Assembly (NCBI GenBank): GCA_965249595.1
Contig: OZ252242.1
Span: forward strand, 1,364,001 to 1,428,000
Direction of reading: 5' to 3'
Source of the DNA: VXNJ01 sp965249595
Lineage (GTDB): Bacteria; Chloroflexota; UBA11872; VXNJ01
DNA length: 64,000 nucleotides
Below, in pieces: positions 8,235-18,194 of this stretch. The notes beneath the pieces were generated by a model. It made no database searches, was not told the origin of the DNA, and saw only the letters and a list, made by a program, of their open reading frames with translations. The translations under genes and the position numbers were made by a program. The first letter of the stretch is position 1; every line of letters begins with the position of its first letter.

Positions 8235-10882
8235 TTAAACGTCCCTGGTTATCGATGCGACGCGGGCATGCGCCGCGGCCAACCGGGCGACCGGCACGCG
8301 GTAGGGCGAGCAGCTGACGTAGTCGAGCCCAATTTCTTCGCAAAACGCGATCGAGTCTGGGTCACCGCCGTGTTCGCCGCAAATTCCGATCTCGATATCG
8401 GGCCGACGGCCCGCCCGGCTTCAGCTCCCTGCCGCATTAGCGATCCGACGCCCTCAGCGTCGAGCACCTGGAACGGATTGACCGGCAGGATTCCCTGCTC
8501 AACGTACTGCAGGAGAAATTTACCTTCGGCATCGTCACGGCTTATGCCGTAAGTGGTCTGGGTTAAATCGTTGGTGCCGAAACTGAAGAATTCGGCCACG
8601 TCGGCGATGGCGCCAGCCGTCAAGCAGGCGCGTGGAACTTCCATCATGGTGCCGAACTTGTAGCTTGGGCTCAGGCCCTGTTCACCGGCCACCTTCTCGG
8701 CCGTGATACGCAGGTTGGATTCGACCGTTCGCAGTTCGTTTATATGACCAATTAGCGGGATCATGATCTCCGGTTTGGCGTCTACGCCCTCGCGCTCAAG
8801 TCGAACCGCCGCTTCGATGATCGCCCGGACCTGCATTTCGTAAACCTCGGGATAAACGATCCCCAAGCGGCAGCCACGCAGACCCAGCATTGGATTGAAT
8901 TCGTGAAGCTCCTGCATCCGCCGGACCTTGCGTTCGGCCTCGGCGATAGCGGCATCCGATCCGCCTTTGGCGCGCAATTGGGTCAACTCCTCGTCGACGC
9001 CATGGAGGAATTCGTGCAACGGCGGATCGAGCAGCCTGATCACAACCGGCAGACCGGCCATGGCTTTTAGGATTCCGTAAAAGTCGGTCCGCTGAATGGG
9101 TAGCAAACGGTCCAAAGCGGCCCGGCGGTCCTCTTCCGTTTCGGCCAGGATCATTTCTTGGAAGGTCGGCAGCCGATCTTCTTCACGGAACATGTGTTCG
9201 GTCCGGCAAAGACCGATGCCCTGAGCACCGAAGGACCTTGCGAGGACCGCTTCTTCGGGGGTGTCAGCATTGGTCCAGACTTCCAGGCGTCGCTCGGCGT
9301 CGGCCCAGCTGAGCAGGGTTTCCAATTCCGGTGTGATTTCACCGGCAATGAGCGGTGCGGCCCCGACCATCACGTTGCCGGTGGAGCCGTCGACGGTCAG
9401 TAGATCACCGGCGTTGACGGTGACGTCGCCGATCGAGAGACGACCGGCGTCAACATCAATTGAGAGCTCTTCACAACCGACCACCGCCGGCAGTCCCAGG
9501 GCCCGGGCCACGATCGCAGCGTGCGAGGTTGCACCGCCGCGGGCGGTGAGGATGGCTTTTGCCACCGACATGCCGTGGAAGTCGTCCGGAGAGGTTTCCG
9601 GCCGAATCAGGATCACGCTTTCGCCAGCGCGCCCCTTCTCTGCCGCGTCATCGGCTTCGAACACCGCTATTCCGACGGCCGCTCCCGGCGATGCATTCAG
9701 CCCGGTGGCAAATGGCTTAACGGACGCGTCGGGGTCAATTTGGGGGTGTAGGTGAGCGTCCACCTGGGCCGATTCAACGCGCGCCAAGGCGGTCGCCCGG
9801 TCGATGATTCCTTCATTGGCCATGTCGACGGCGATTTTTACGGCGGCCCGCGGCGAGCGCTTGCCGGAGCGTGTCTGCAGCATCCACAGCCGCCCCTCCT
9901 CGATCGTAAATTCGAGGTCCTGCATATCTCGGTAGTGCAGTTCGAGTCGTCCAGCGTGCGATTCAAATTGCGCGTAAATTTCCGGCAATTGTTCGGCGAG
10001 GGTGGCGATCTGGGCGGGCGTCCGCACGCCGGCGACAACATCTTCACCTTGGGCATTGAGCAGGTATTCGCCAAAAAGCTCCCGCTCGCCGGAAACCGAA
10101 TTTCGCGTGAAGGCGACGCCCGTCCCGGAGCTGGGGCCCTTGTTGCCAAAGACCATCGCCTGAACGTTGACCGCGGTGCCCCAGTTGTGTGGCAACCCAT
10201 GGAAATTGCGGTAATCTACCGCCCGGCGCCCGTGCCAGGAATCGAATACGGCGCGGATTGCCCCGTGCAATTGGGCCCTGGCATCTTGTGGGAACGGGGA
10301 CGAAGTTTCAGCCTCAATTAGAGCTTTGAAATCGTCGGCGATCGCTGACCATTCGGCCCCTGACAAATCCGTATCGGCAGTCTTGCTAAGAATTTTCTTG
10401 TGCGATTCGATGACGTGCTCGAATTGCCGACTCTCCAGGCCCAGCACGATAGAGCCGTACCCCTGCACCAGGCGACGATAGGAGTCATTGGCGAACCGGT
10501 CCTCGCCGGTGAGAGCCTGCAACCCGGCCAAGGTTTCGCTGGTCAGGCCCAGGTTCAATACGGTGTCCATCATGCCGGGCATTGAAACCCGGGCCCCCGA
10601 ACGCACCGAAACCAGGAGCGGGTTACTGCCGCCAAAGGTTTTGCCAGTTGCTTGCTCCACCGCGGCCAGGGCTTCATCAACCTGTTCAATCAGTCGGTCG
10701 GGGAATTGACCGCCGGCTTCGAAGTAGGCCAAGCAGGCCTCGGTGGTAATTGTGAAGCCGGGTGGCACCGGCATTCCCGAGCGAGTCATTTCGGCAACGC
10801 CAGCGCCCTTGCCACCCAGAAGGTTGCGCATCGACTGATCGCCCTCGCTAAACAAATAGACCCATTTGATCGGCTGCGACAT
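8235..10882 (-). CDS. ppdK: Pyruvate, phosphate dikinase, frameshifted near the 3' end
   Basis: Interconverts pyruvate, ATP and Pi with PEP, AMP and PPi. The start ATG at 10882 has a GGAGAG ribosome site. The N-terminal ATP-grasp region (GGKGAGVAEM, SVRSGARVSMPGMMDT), the phosphohistidine domain (catalytic His in GGATSHAAIVARALGLP) and the PEP/pyruvate barrel are intact. At about 8406-8407 one base is missing. The frame used so far would run on to 8249 with an unrelated tail. The next frame restores the conserved end: ICGEHGGDP with the catalytic cysteine (codon 8379-8381), then GLDYVSCSPYRVPVARLA, stopping at 8235. The repaired length would be about 882 aa, normal for the family. This is either a real inactivating mutation, a programmed shift, or a base-calling error. 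Confidence 0.92.
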
Positions 10883-11093
10883 GCAAAACTCTCCGGATAT
10901 TGGTGGCGTGGCGGGTTTTTGGACATTGGACGCCGGCGATTGTTGCCGGCGGCGGATTAATTATGTGCGTTTGCGGGCCGGCCGAATTCGAGCGGCGCGG
11001 CAGCGTCAGCAGGGGCCGGATAATGGGTCGATACGACTGCTGGCCAACGCTCTGGAACCCATGGCCGGCAATCCTGTAGCCGATCGGGGCGCA
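10883..11093. other. Divergent promoter region between ppdK and MFS gene
   Basis: About 210 bp separating divergent genes, which must contain promoters for both. A possible plus-strand -10 (TATGTG near 10960) lies in an AT-rich island, GATTAATTATG, inside otherwise GC-rich DNA. I do not see a convincing -35 at the right distance. Confidence 0.3.
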
Positions 11094-12275
11094 ATGCGGA
11101 TAAACCGCGGTCTGCTGGCGGTAATGCCCGCCCACTTCGGAATTGACTTTATTACCTTCGCGGTCAATATTCTTTTCCCGTTGTTGGCCGAGCGGCTCGA
11201 ACTGAGCTTTACCCAAGTTGGTATCGCCGCCGGCCTGCACATAGTCGCCAACGGGATCGCCCAGCCGCTTTTCGGATTGCTAGGCGACCGGATCGGCCAC
11301 CGCCGCATCTTGGTAGCCGGGATCTTCTGCCAGGGCCTATTTGTAGGACTGGCGGCCCAGGCTGAAAGCTACGCCGTGCTGCTGCTCTTCCTATTCCTTT
11401 CGGCCCTGGCGTCGGGGGCGTTCCATTCGCTTGGCCTTAGCGCCGCCAACCGTTCCTCGACATCTAGCAAAGGCTCGGCGGTTGGATTGTTTTTCCTGGC
11501 CGGCAATGCCGGCTTCGCGGTATCGCCAGTGGTCACCGGTTTCTTCGTTGAAACGGTTGGATTGGGGACCAGATTCCCTCTCTATTTGATCGGTTTCTCA
11601 GCTCTTACGACCATATTTTTCTATGTGCTCACGCGGCCGCGCGCTGCCGCAAGCGCCCCGGCCAGCCAATCGCCCGCGTCGACGCGGGATCCTCTTTACC
11701 GACTGTTGCTCCCGCTGGCCGCAATGTCGGTATTTCGGGGCATCACATTCGGTGCCGCGCCGGTATTTATTCCCTTCGCATTTCTTGAGACCGGGACTTC
11801 ATTGACGATTGCCGGCCTGGCGCTGTCGATTTTTTCAGCTGGCGCGGCCACCGGCGTTTTTGGCGGTGGCTGGCTGGCCGACCGCTTCGGCCCCAAGCCG
11901 GTCATCGCCTTTCCGCTACTGCTGGGCACGCCCGCTTTTTTGCTGATGGTGGTCGACATCGGCTCTCCGCTCTCATTTGCCGCCGCATTCGTGGCCGGAT
12001 TTCTCGTTCAGACTCCGCAGTCGCCGAGCGTGGTCATGGTTCAACAGGCGTTGGCCAAGTGGATGGGGGCGGCATCGGGCGCTGCCTTAGGTTTTATTTT
12101 TTCGGTACAGGCCGTCGGCCAGGCCCTTACCGGATTGGCGGCCGACGCGATTGGATTGGTGCCGGCGCTGGTAATCGTTGCCTGCATGCCGGTCCTGGGC
12201 TTCGCCGCCGCCCTGGCGGTTCCCGGCCCGTTGTTCTCGAGATCAGCGCTGGTTCACCCGGCCGGGGTGGCATAA
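11094..12275 (+). CDS. MFS transporter
   Basis: About 393 aa, roughly twelve hydrophobic segments in two halves joined by a polar Ala/Pro/Ser-rich linker (near APASQSPASTRDP). The MFS signature between TM2 and TM3 is visible as GLLGDRIGHRR, and its repeat in the second half as GGWLADRFGPKP. The overall pattern resembles the fosmidomycin-resistance (Fsr)-like branch, but the substrate cannot be assigned. The start was chosen at 11094 (ATG with GGGG just upstream); ATG 11061 is an alternative in the same frame. Confidence 0.85.
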   Translation: MRINRGLLAVMPAHFGIDFITFAVNILFPLLAERLELSFTQVGIAAGLHIVANGIAQPLFGLLGDRIGHRRILVAGIFCQGLFVGLAAQAESYAVLLLFLFLSALASGAFHSLGLSAANRSSTSSKGSAVGLFFLAGNAGFAVSPVVTGFFVETVGLGTRFPLYLIGFSALTTIFFYVLTRPRAAASAPASQSPASTRDPLYRLLLPLAAMSVFRGITFGAAPVFIPFAFLETGTSLTIAGLALSIFSAGAATGVFGGGWLADRFGPKPVIAFPLLLGTPAFLLMVVDIGSPLSFAAAFVAGFLVQTPQSPSVVMVQQALAKWMGAASGAALGFIFSVQAVGQALTGLAADAIGLVPALVIVACMPVLGFAAALAVPGPLFSRSALVHPAGVA

Positions 12276-12427
12276 ATCCGAAGCTGGGCCGCTGTAACGC
12301 CCCTTAGTCAAACTGTGGTATCGTGGCCAGTTGCTAACTACACAATGTAAGCGGAAGTTGCGGTAACGTCGTCGGCCTCCGGCAGTGTTCGTCATGGTCG
12401 GCGGTGTTGCACTTGGCGGGAGGCGTT

Positions 12428-13729
12428 ATGGGTGGAGTTGCAACCAAGCTAGACCAATTTTTTGGCCTAGCCAAATCTGGCACCTCGGTGAGAGTCGAGA
12501 TTGTCGCCGGAGTTACCACGTTCCTGGCGATGAGCTACATCATCGCGGTCAATCCGGCGATCTTGTCGAATGCCGGAATACCACCAGTGGCGGCTGCCTT
12601 TGCCACCTGTCTGGTGGCTGGATTGGGCACGCTGGCGATGGGACTAATCGCTCGTATGCCGTTGGCCTTAGCGCCGGGAATGGGTCTTAACGCGTTCTTC
12701 GCGTTCACCGTTGTCGGTGCCATGGGATTGACCTGGCAGGAAGCCCTCGGAGTGGTGTTTATCTCCGGGGTTGTTTTTGTCGTATTGACCATTGCTGGTG
12801 TTCGCCAAGCGCTGGTTCGCATGATGCCGCGTGAGCTTTTGCCGGCGATCGGCGCCGGCATCGGTCTATTCCTGCTGCTGATCGGGCTGCGCAATGGTGG
12901 CATTGTGCAGGCGCTCGAAGCCACCATCATCACGCGGGGCGACTTAACCGACGCCAAAGCGATATTGACAATCGTCACCGTTCTCATCATTGCGGCGCTG
13001 CTCTCGCGAGGGCTGCGGGCCGGAATATTGGTCGGAATCGTAGTTGCCACGGTGGCATCGGTGGTCCTGGGCCTGGAGGCCGCGCCGGCCAATGAAGGCG
13101 GATGGTTCGATGCAGTTTTCGCCCTCGATATCGGCGGCGCCCTGGAAATCGGGTTCCTCGACATAATCTTTGCGATGCTCTTTGTCGACTTCTTCGACTC
13201 GCTCGGTACGGTCATTGGTCTGATCAAACGGGCGAACTTGGAAGACAGTGACGGTAACGTACCGCGCCTGGGTCGGATATTGGCCATCGATGGTTTTTCG
13301 ACCATTGGCGGTTCGCTAGCTGGCACATCGACGGTGACGACCTACATAGAAAGCGCCGCTGGAATCTCAGCCGGTGGGCGGACCGGCCTGACCGCGGTCG
13401 TGGTCGGGATCCTATTTCTATTGGCCCTCCCGCTGGCTGCCCTAATTGCGATCGTCCCTGAAAGCGCCGTGGCGGCGGCGCTGGTCATAATCGCGGCCAC
13501 TACCGTCGGGCTGGTCAAGGAAATCGACTGGAGCGACGTCGACACCGCGGTACCGGCCTTGATAACGATGGCTGGAATGCCGCTCACGTTTTCTATCGCC
13601 GATGGTTTGGCGATGGGTATCGTTTCCTACTCGGCGCTAAAAATTCTGCGCGGTCGCGGACTACAGGTCTCCTGGCTGGTCCACGTTCTGGCGCTGCTGT
13701 TTATCGCCCGTTACATCTTCCTGGCCTAA
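12428..13729 (+). CDS. NCS2-family permease, AzgA/PbuG-like (purine uptake)
   Basis: 433 aa polytopic membrane protein. The ATG at 12428 follows a good GGGAGG site. Motifs of the AzgA/GhxP branch are visible: FLAMSYIIAVNP near the N-terminus, APGMGLNAFFAF in the third helix, and the acidic MLFVDFFDSLGT and STIGGSLAGTSTVTTYIESAAG segments of the substrate pore. Family members are proton symporters for hypoxanthine, guanine or adenine; the exact base cannot be read from sequence. It is followed directly by a strong terminator, so the gene is probably monocistronic. Confidence 0.9.
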   Translation: MGGVATKLDQFFGLAKSGTSVRVEIVAGVTTFLAMSYIIAVNPAILSNAGIPPVAAAFATCLVAGLGTLAMGLIARMPLALAPGMGLNAFFAFTVVGAMGLTWQEALGVVFISGVVFVVLTIAGVRQALVRMMPRELLPAIGAGIGLFLLLIGLRNGGIVQALEATIITRGDLTDAKAILTIVTVLIIAALLSRGLRAGILVGIVVATVASVVLGLEAAPANEGGWFDAVFALDIGGALEIGFLDIIFAMLFVDFFDSLGTVIGLIKRANLEDSDGNVPRLGRILAIDGFSTIGGSLAGTSTVTTYIESAAGISAGGRTGLTAVVVGILFLLALPLAALIAIVPESAVAAALVIIAATTVGLVKEIDWSDVDTAVPALITMAGMPLTFSIADGLAMGIVSYSALKILRGRGLQVSWLVHVLALLFIARYIFLA

Positions 13730-13745
13730 CTAAATAGCCAGGCTA

Positions 13746-13785
13746 AACGCCCGCTCGGCAGAGTTTTCTTCGCCGAGCGGGCGTT
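13746..13785. terminator. Strong bidirectional terminator hairpin
   Basis: Perfect 14 bp inverted repeat (AACGCCCGCTCGGC / GCCGAGCGGGCGTT) with a 12-base loop, placed between the convergent ends of the NCS2 permease (stop 13729) and the enolase-superfamily gene (stop 13792). The flanks are short and A/T-biased rather than a long U-tract. Confidence 0.75.
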
Positions 13786-13791
13786 AGTAAA

Positions 13792-14934
13792 TCACAGGTA
13801 CGGGAAATTCGGATGGTTGATAACGCGTCCCGTCGTCAGCGTCGGATCTGGCGGTAGCGCCGCCGCGGCCTCCTCATTGAGGTCGGCCCCTAGGCCCGGG
13901 CGATCGGGTACCACGAGGTGCCCGTTGACAACTTCAATTGGGTGTGTGAGCAGTTGGTTGTAGAGCGGCCGGTAGGGTTCGAAGAATTCCTGGATTGCAA
14001 AGTTGGGTGTCGAGGCGTCCAGGTGGATTGAAGACAGGGTCGAGAACGGACCGCCGGCGTTGTGCGGCTGGATGCCGACGTAATAGGTTTCGGCCATGGC
14101 GGCGATTTTCTTCAGCTCGCTTATGCCGCCGGCGTGACAGATGTCCGGCTGGATGATGCGCACGCAATTGCGCTCCAGAATCTGCCTAAAGTCCCACCGT
14201 GAGAGCAGGCGCTCGCCGCAGGCGATTGGGACTCGAACCGCGCGCGCCACTTCGGCCATGGCGTCCGGGTTGTCATGCAATATCGGTTCTTCGTAGAAGT
14301 ACGGACGATAGCTTTCGAGACGTTGGCCAACCCGCACCGCCGAGAACACATTAAAGCGGCCATGGGCTTCGATGCACAGGTCCACGTCGGGCCCAACCGC
14401 GTCGCGCACGGCATCGATATTGGCAAACGCCGCCTCTTCCACTTGACGCGAAAGCATCTGCGTGGCGCCGGTAAACGGATCCCACTTGATGGCCGAGAAG
14501 CCTTGCTCCACGACCGCCCTGGCGTCATCGGCGTACTGTTCCGGGGAGGCGCCAATCCGAAACCAGGAGTTGGCGTATGTCCGCAGGCGCTCATGCACCA
14601 TTCCGCCTAACAACTCATAGACCGGCACGCCGAGCGCCTTGCCCTTAATGTCCCAGAGGGCCTGGTCAATACCGGATATTGCCGACATCGATATGGCCCC
14701 GCCGCTCCAGAACGCCCCGCGGTGAATATCCACCCAGATCTTTTCGATCTGCATCGGGTTGCGCCCGATGAGCCCTTTGGCCAATTCGTCGATCTCGACC
14801 CGTACGACGGTTTCGCGGTTCTCCAAACTGGCCTCGCCCCACCCCGTAATTCCTTCGTCGGTGCTTACCTTGACGAATAACCAGTTGGCATGCCCGCCGG
14901 CGGTGGCGATTGTCGAGATGGCCGTTATCTTCAT
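13792..14934 (-). CDS. Enolase-superfamily (mandelate racemase/muconate lactonizing) dehydratase
   Basis: 380 aa with the usual N-terminal capping domain and TIM barrel, most like the galactonate-dehydratase (DgoD) branch. Metal ligands are visible on successive strands: the acidic residue in DLCIEAHGRF, the Glu in YFYEEP, and the Glu in IACGERL. The general-acid/base His is in GIQPHNAGGP. The likely reaction is dehydration of a sugar acid to a 2-keto-3-deoxy acid. The substrate is not determined, and no kinase or aldolase partner lies nearby. The divergent SDR dehydrogenase 209 bp away is a plausible functional partner in sugar or sugar-acid catabolism. Confidence 0.88.
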   Translation of the reverse strand: MKITAISTIATAGGHANWLFVKVSTDEGITGWGEASLENRETVVRVEIDELAKGLIGRNPMQIEKIWVDIHRGAFWSGGAISMSAISGIDQALWDIKGKALGVPVYELLGGMVHERLRTYANSWFRIGASPEQYADDARAVVEQGFSAIKWDPFTGATQMLSRQVEEAAFANIDAVRDAVGPDVDLCIEAHGRFNVFSAVRVGQRLESYRPYFYEEPILHDNPDAMAEVARAVRVPIACGERLLSRWDFRQILERNCVRIIQPDICHAGGISELKKIAAMAETYYVGIQPHNAGGPFSTLSSIHLDASTPNFAIQEFFEPYRPLYNQLLTHPIEVVNGHLVVPDRPGLGADLNEEAAAALPPDPTLTTGRVINHPNFPYL

Positions 14935-15143
14935 CGGTTGGGCGATTCGGGGCGGTAGGGATTGGGCTTAATTTTGAACTCGGCCGACCGCCGGGTCCGA
15001 ACACCGATTCCGGCCTCGCATCCCCGCATTTGCATCGAAGATGGAAATTTGCTTGCGCCCCGCAGCGGTTGGCTGCGAGCGTGGAAATTGCGATATTCAC
15101 TAGTGTGATTCGAATCGACAACGAAGAGACCCCGGAGATTGGC
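14935..15143. other. Divergent promoter region, dehydratase / SDR
   Basis: 209 bp shared upstream region of two divergent catabolic genes. A GGAG ribosome site sits 7 bases before the SDR start. The AT-rich stretch around 15085-15110 is the most likely place for a promoter, but no well-spaced boxes are evident. Confidence 0.3.
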
Positions 15144-15923
15144 ATGCGACTTGAAAACAAGGTGGCCCTGGTGACCGGCGCGGGGTCAGGGATCGGCCGC
15201 GCTGCGGCGGTTCTGTTCGCTCGCGAGGGTGCCAGGGTCGTGGTCAACGATATCGGCCCGAGCGCCGCGCAGCAGACCGTCGACGAAATTACGGCCGCCG
15301 GTGGCATGGCCACCGCAGTAGCCGGAGACGTCTCGCAAACCGGGGATGCCAGGGCGATGGTCGATGCCGCCCTGGTCAACTACGGCAAGATCGACGTCCT
15401 GGTCAACAGCGCCGGCATATCGCCTCGCAATGCGCTTGGGCCCGATGCCACGCCGGAGGAGATCTGGGATCGGGTCATCGATGTCAATCTCAAGGGCACC
15501 TTTCTGGTGTCGTGGCATGCCGTGCCGGAGATGAAGCGCGGCGGCGGCGGCTCGGTCATCAACCTGGCGTCAATCATTGCCGTCGTCGGCTACTCGGCCG
15601 ATATTCCGAGCATGATGGGCGGCTTCAACCCGTACCCTGCTTCGAAAGGCGGCGTGCTCCAGCTCACCCGCAACCTGGCCTTGGCCTGCGCCAGTGACAA
15701 CATCCGGGTCAATTGCATCTGCCCGGGATATGCCGAGACGAATCTGACGGTCGGGCTCACCTCCGATCCGGAAACAAACGAATTGTTGATCAATAAGCAC
15801 CCGCTCGGGAGGCTCGCCAAGGCCGAGGAAATCGCCTACGCCGCCCTTTTTCTGGCCTCCGACGAGTCGTCCTTCGTCACCGGGGCGCCGATGATGGTGG
15901 ATGGTGGCTATACGGCCCAATAA
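15144..15923 (+). CDS. SDR family NAD(P)-dependent oxidoreductase
   Basis: 259 aa classical short-chain dehydrogenase. It has the N-terminal dinucleotide motif TGAGSGIG, then NSAG, the catalytic Ser region INLASI, and the YPASK catalytic Tyr-Lys pair. The C-terminal end SFVTGAPMMVDGGYTAQ is typical of FabG-like members. ATG at 15144 with GGAG upstream fixes the start; sequence before it is not family-like although the frame stays open. The substrate is unknown. Its position opposite a sugar-acid-dehydratase-like gene suggests oxidation of a polyol or sugar derivative. Confidence 0.88.
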   Translation: MRLENKVALVTGAGSGIGRAAAVLFAREGARVVVNDIGPSAAQQTVDEITAAGGMATAVAGDVSQTGDARAMVDAALVNYGKIDVLVNSAGISPRNALGPDATPEEIWDRVIDVNLKGTFLVSWHAVPEMKRGGGGSVINLASIIAVVGYSADIPSMMGGFNPYPASKGGVLQLTRNLALACASDNIRVNCICPGYAETNLTVGLTSDPETNELLINKHPLGRLAKAEEIAYAALFLASDESSFVTGAPMMVDGGYTAQ

Positions 15924-16097
15924 TCACGGCCGCAGCCAATGCCGGCGAATCATATTCCGGGCGTTGTGGCCGGGCCGGCCAGGCGAGTTGGGCGCGATCG
16001 AGGATTTCGCGGCAATTGGGCCGATGGCCGCTGCGCCAAAGATCTGTGGCTCGCTAACCCAATGTCGACGATGGCAATTTAGCCCACCGCGCGCCCT

Positions 16098-16859
16098 TTA
16101 GCGGCGGCGCCTAATTGCGGCCCGCAGGGCCATCCAGGCAAAGACCGGCAATGCCAGTTGCCGACGCCAGCGCCAAGGTTCGCTGGCCAATCTAAACAAC
16201 CACTCAAGACCGACTCTGCGCATCCACAGCGGCGCACGCCGGCTGCGGCCGGCCAGAAAATCGAACGCCCCACCGACTCCGATCGCAATCGCCACCGAGC
16301 ATTTCTCGCGGTGCTGATCGATCCAATATTCCTGCCGCGGCGTACCAAACGCCACCAGCAGCGCGCCAGCGCCGGACATCGCAATCGTCCGGCATAGCTC
16401 ATCGGCTTCGCCGAAGGGATCTAGTGGTTCGGCCGTGCCGGCGATTTGCAGACCGGGGCAATCTCGCAGCAGGGTCTCGGCGGCCATGGCCGCCGCACCG
16501 GCTCGCCCACCGAGCAGAAATAAACTGCGCCCTTGGGCTGCGCATAGGCGGGAGACATGCGGGATCAAATCAACTCCGGCGCAACGTTGTGGGCGCAGAT
16601 GGCCGGACATCCTAGTTGCCGCCAACAGGCCGATTCCGTCGATGAGATTTACGTCTGATCGCCGCAGGACCGACAGGAATTTCGGATCGCGGTGGGCGGC
16701 CACGATAAATTCGGGATTGACGGTGTAAATGGCCCTTCCCGAAGATCCGGCCAGCCAGGCCCGCAGCCAGGCCAATGCCAGTCCGAGTGAACCATCCAGC
16801 AGGGGAACGCCAAGCACTTCCACGCTTGCCGGACGAGGGTCCCGGCCCGGCCCGTTCAC
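16098..16859 (-). CDS. WecG/TagA/CpsF family glycosyltransferase (GT26)
   Basis: About 253 aa. It has the family core: IYTVNPEFIVAAHRDPKF near the start, the NLIDGIGLLAATR motif with its conserved Asp, and the lipid-facing AFGTPRQEYWIDQH and GVGGAFDFLAGRSRRAPLWMRRVGLEW blocks, given here in part. Known members transfer N-acetylmannosamine-type sugars to a polyprenyl-diphosphate-linked acceptor for wall teichoic acid or surface polysaccharide. The GTG start at 16859 overlaps the stop of the upstream GT9 gene (GTGA), so translation is probably coupled. The exact sugar is not known. Confidence 0.88.
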   Translation of the reverse strand: MNGPGRDPRPASVEVLGVPLLDGSLGLALAWLRAWLAGSSGRAIYTVNPEFIVAAHRDPKFLSVLRRSDVNLIDGIGLLAATRMSGHLRPQRCAGVDLIPHVSRLCAAQGRSLFLLGGRAGAAAMAAETLLRDCPGLQIAGTAEPLDPFGEADELCRTIAMSGAGALLVAFGTPRQEYWIDQHREKCSVAIAIGVGGAFDFLAGRSRRAPLWMRRVGLEWLFRLASEPWRWRRQLALPVFAWMALRAAIRRRR

Positions 16860-18088
16860 TGATCTAGGACAGCTGCCAGCACCATGTCCGGCTCTATCCA
16901 TTCCATACACAGCTGATCGCCAAAAGGGCAGCTGGGCGGCGCCCGCTGCACATAGCAGGGCGAACATGCGATTCCGCTCGAAAGCGCCAAGGAGCGCTGC
17001 CCGCGCGGGCCGTATTGCCCCGGTTCGGTCGGCCCGAAAAGGGCGACGACCCGGGTCCCCTGCAGGTCGGCGAGGTGTAGCGGCATCGAATCGACGGTAA
17101 CTACCACCGCGGATTTGGCCAACAGGACGGCCAGCTGGCCTATCGACAGCTTCCCGCACAGATCAACCACCGCACCGTTTCCGCCGGCAATGGCGGCGGC
17201 CAGGGGTTGTTCGCCGGCCAAGCCCGTGATCGCCACTTTTCGCCCGGCGGCTACCAACCCGGCCACAAGGGCCTGCCAGTGGCGTAGCGGCCAAGCCTTG
17301 GCGCTGCCCGAGCGGGCGCCGGGACAGAGCACGACCAGGCCCTTAGGGCTAACGGGCAGCGGGACTGGCATCGGGCTGGTTATCAGGTCTGCCGGGATAT
17401 CGGCCGGGTCGGCCTCGATCAGGCGACAAAGATGATCGATCTCGTGTTCGCCGGCGCGGCGCCGGCGATGGCAGTCGATGCCCAGCGCCGCTGGACCGTC
17501 GGCGATCCGGCGCCGGGCGCCGGCAAGGGAGACAACCGCGCGCGCCAATGGACCGTAGGCGGCCACCGCCAAATCGAAGTTTCGCCGGCGCAAATCGGCC
17601 AGCAACGCCGCCGCCGCACACCAGCCGTGGGGGTCGCTCAATCCAGCTAAGTGGGGCAGGCTCGCCAGATCGCATTCGATCACCTCGTCGACGTATCGGC
17701 AAAGACCGACCAGCGGGCCGGAACCACGGGCCACCAGAAAGGTTATGGCGAGGGAAGGGTATCGCCGCTTAAGGGCCGCCGCCAGCGGCAGCGTGAGCAG
17801 GCAATCGCCGAGTAGATCGAGGCGGACCAGCAGCGCCCTCTCCGGTCCATCGGCGAACGGCCACAGTTCCCCCGGATATTGCGATCGCCCGGCATGTGCG
17901 GCTCGGTCAATCGCGCCGGCCAATCCGGCCAAGGGCCCGAGCATTGATCCCAATGCCCGTTTGGCGCCCCGCCGCCCCCGCCCCGCCCGCGGTTCGGGGG
18001 TTATGGGACGGGCCGGGGAGTCGTGCTGCTCGGCAAGCGGCGGTCGGGTCATCGCAGCTGCTGCCGGACGGGGATCGGACCCGGCCAT
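16856..18088 (-). CDS. Glycosyltransferase family 9 (heptosyltransferase-like)
   Basis: 410 aa; the GT-B fold is suggested by the N-terminal LLVRLDLLGDCLLTLPLAAALKRRYP and the C-terminal nucleotide-sugar site DSMPLHLADLQGTRVVALFGPTEP. In most relatives the latter reads DSGP(M/L)HLA, so the Gly-Pro is replaced here by Met-Pro. A Cys cluster near the end (CSPCY, CPF, CMEW) is also common in the family. The N-terminal 50-70 residues are low-complexity and basic; ATG 18052 is a possible shorter start. GT9 enzymes are best known from LPS core assembly, so its presence in a likely monoderm hints at another heptose- or hexose-containing surface glycan. Confidence 0.83.
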   Translation of the reverse strand: MAGSDPRPAAAAMTRPPLAEQHDSPARPITPEPRAGRGRRGAKRALGSMLGPLAGLAGAIDRAAHAGRSQYPGELWPFADGPERALLVRLDLLGDCLLTLPLAAALKRRYPSLAITFLVARGSGPLVGLCRYVDEVIECDLASLPHLAGLSDPHGWCAAAALLADLRRRNFDLAVAAYGPLARAVVSLAGARRRIADGPAALGIDCHRRRRAGEHEIDHLCRLIEADPADIPADLITSPMPVPLPVSPKGLVVLCPGARSGSAKAWPLRHWQALVAGLVAAGRKVAITGLAGEQPLAAAIAGGNGAVVDLCGKLSIGQLAVLLAKSAVVVTVDSMPLHLADLQGTRVVALFGPTEPGQYGPRGQRSLALSSGIACSPCYVQRAPPSCPFGDQLCMEWIEPDMVLAAVLDQ

Positions 18089-18194
18089 TCAATCTTGGTC
18101 AGAGTCGGGGACCCGACCGCCGCACGATGACCATATTGGGGGCATAGCTCAATCGGCCATATCCGGCTGGCCATCCCATTGCCGTCGATGTGGT

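Noticed and set aside
12535..13326. A 263-codon minus-strand frame opposite the NCS2 permease
   Set aside because: Composition (Ser, Arg, Pro, Thr-rich) is typical of antisense to a membrane protein; the plus-strand product is well conserved.
15060..15125. tRNA-like GATTCGAATCG
   Set aside because: Only the T-loop-like sequence is present; no acceptor stem, anticodon arm or CCA end can be drawn around it.
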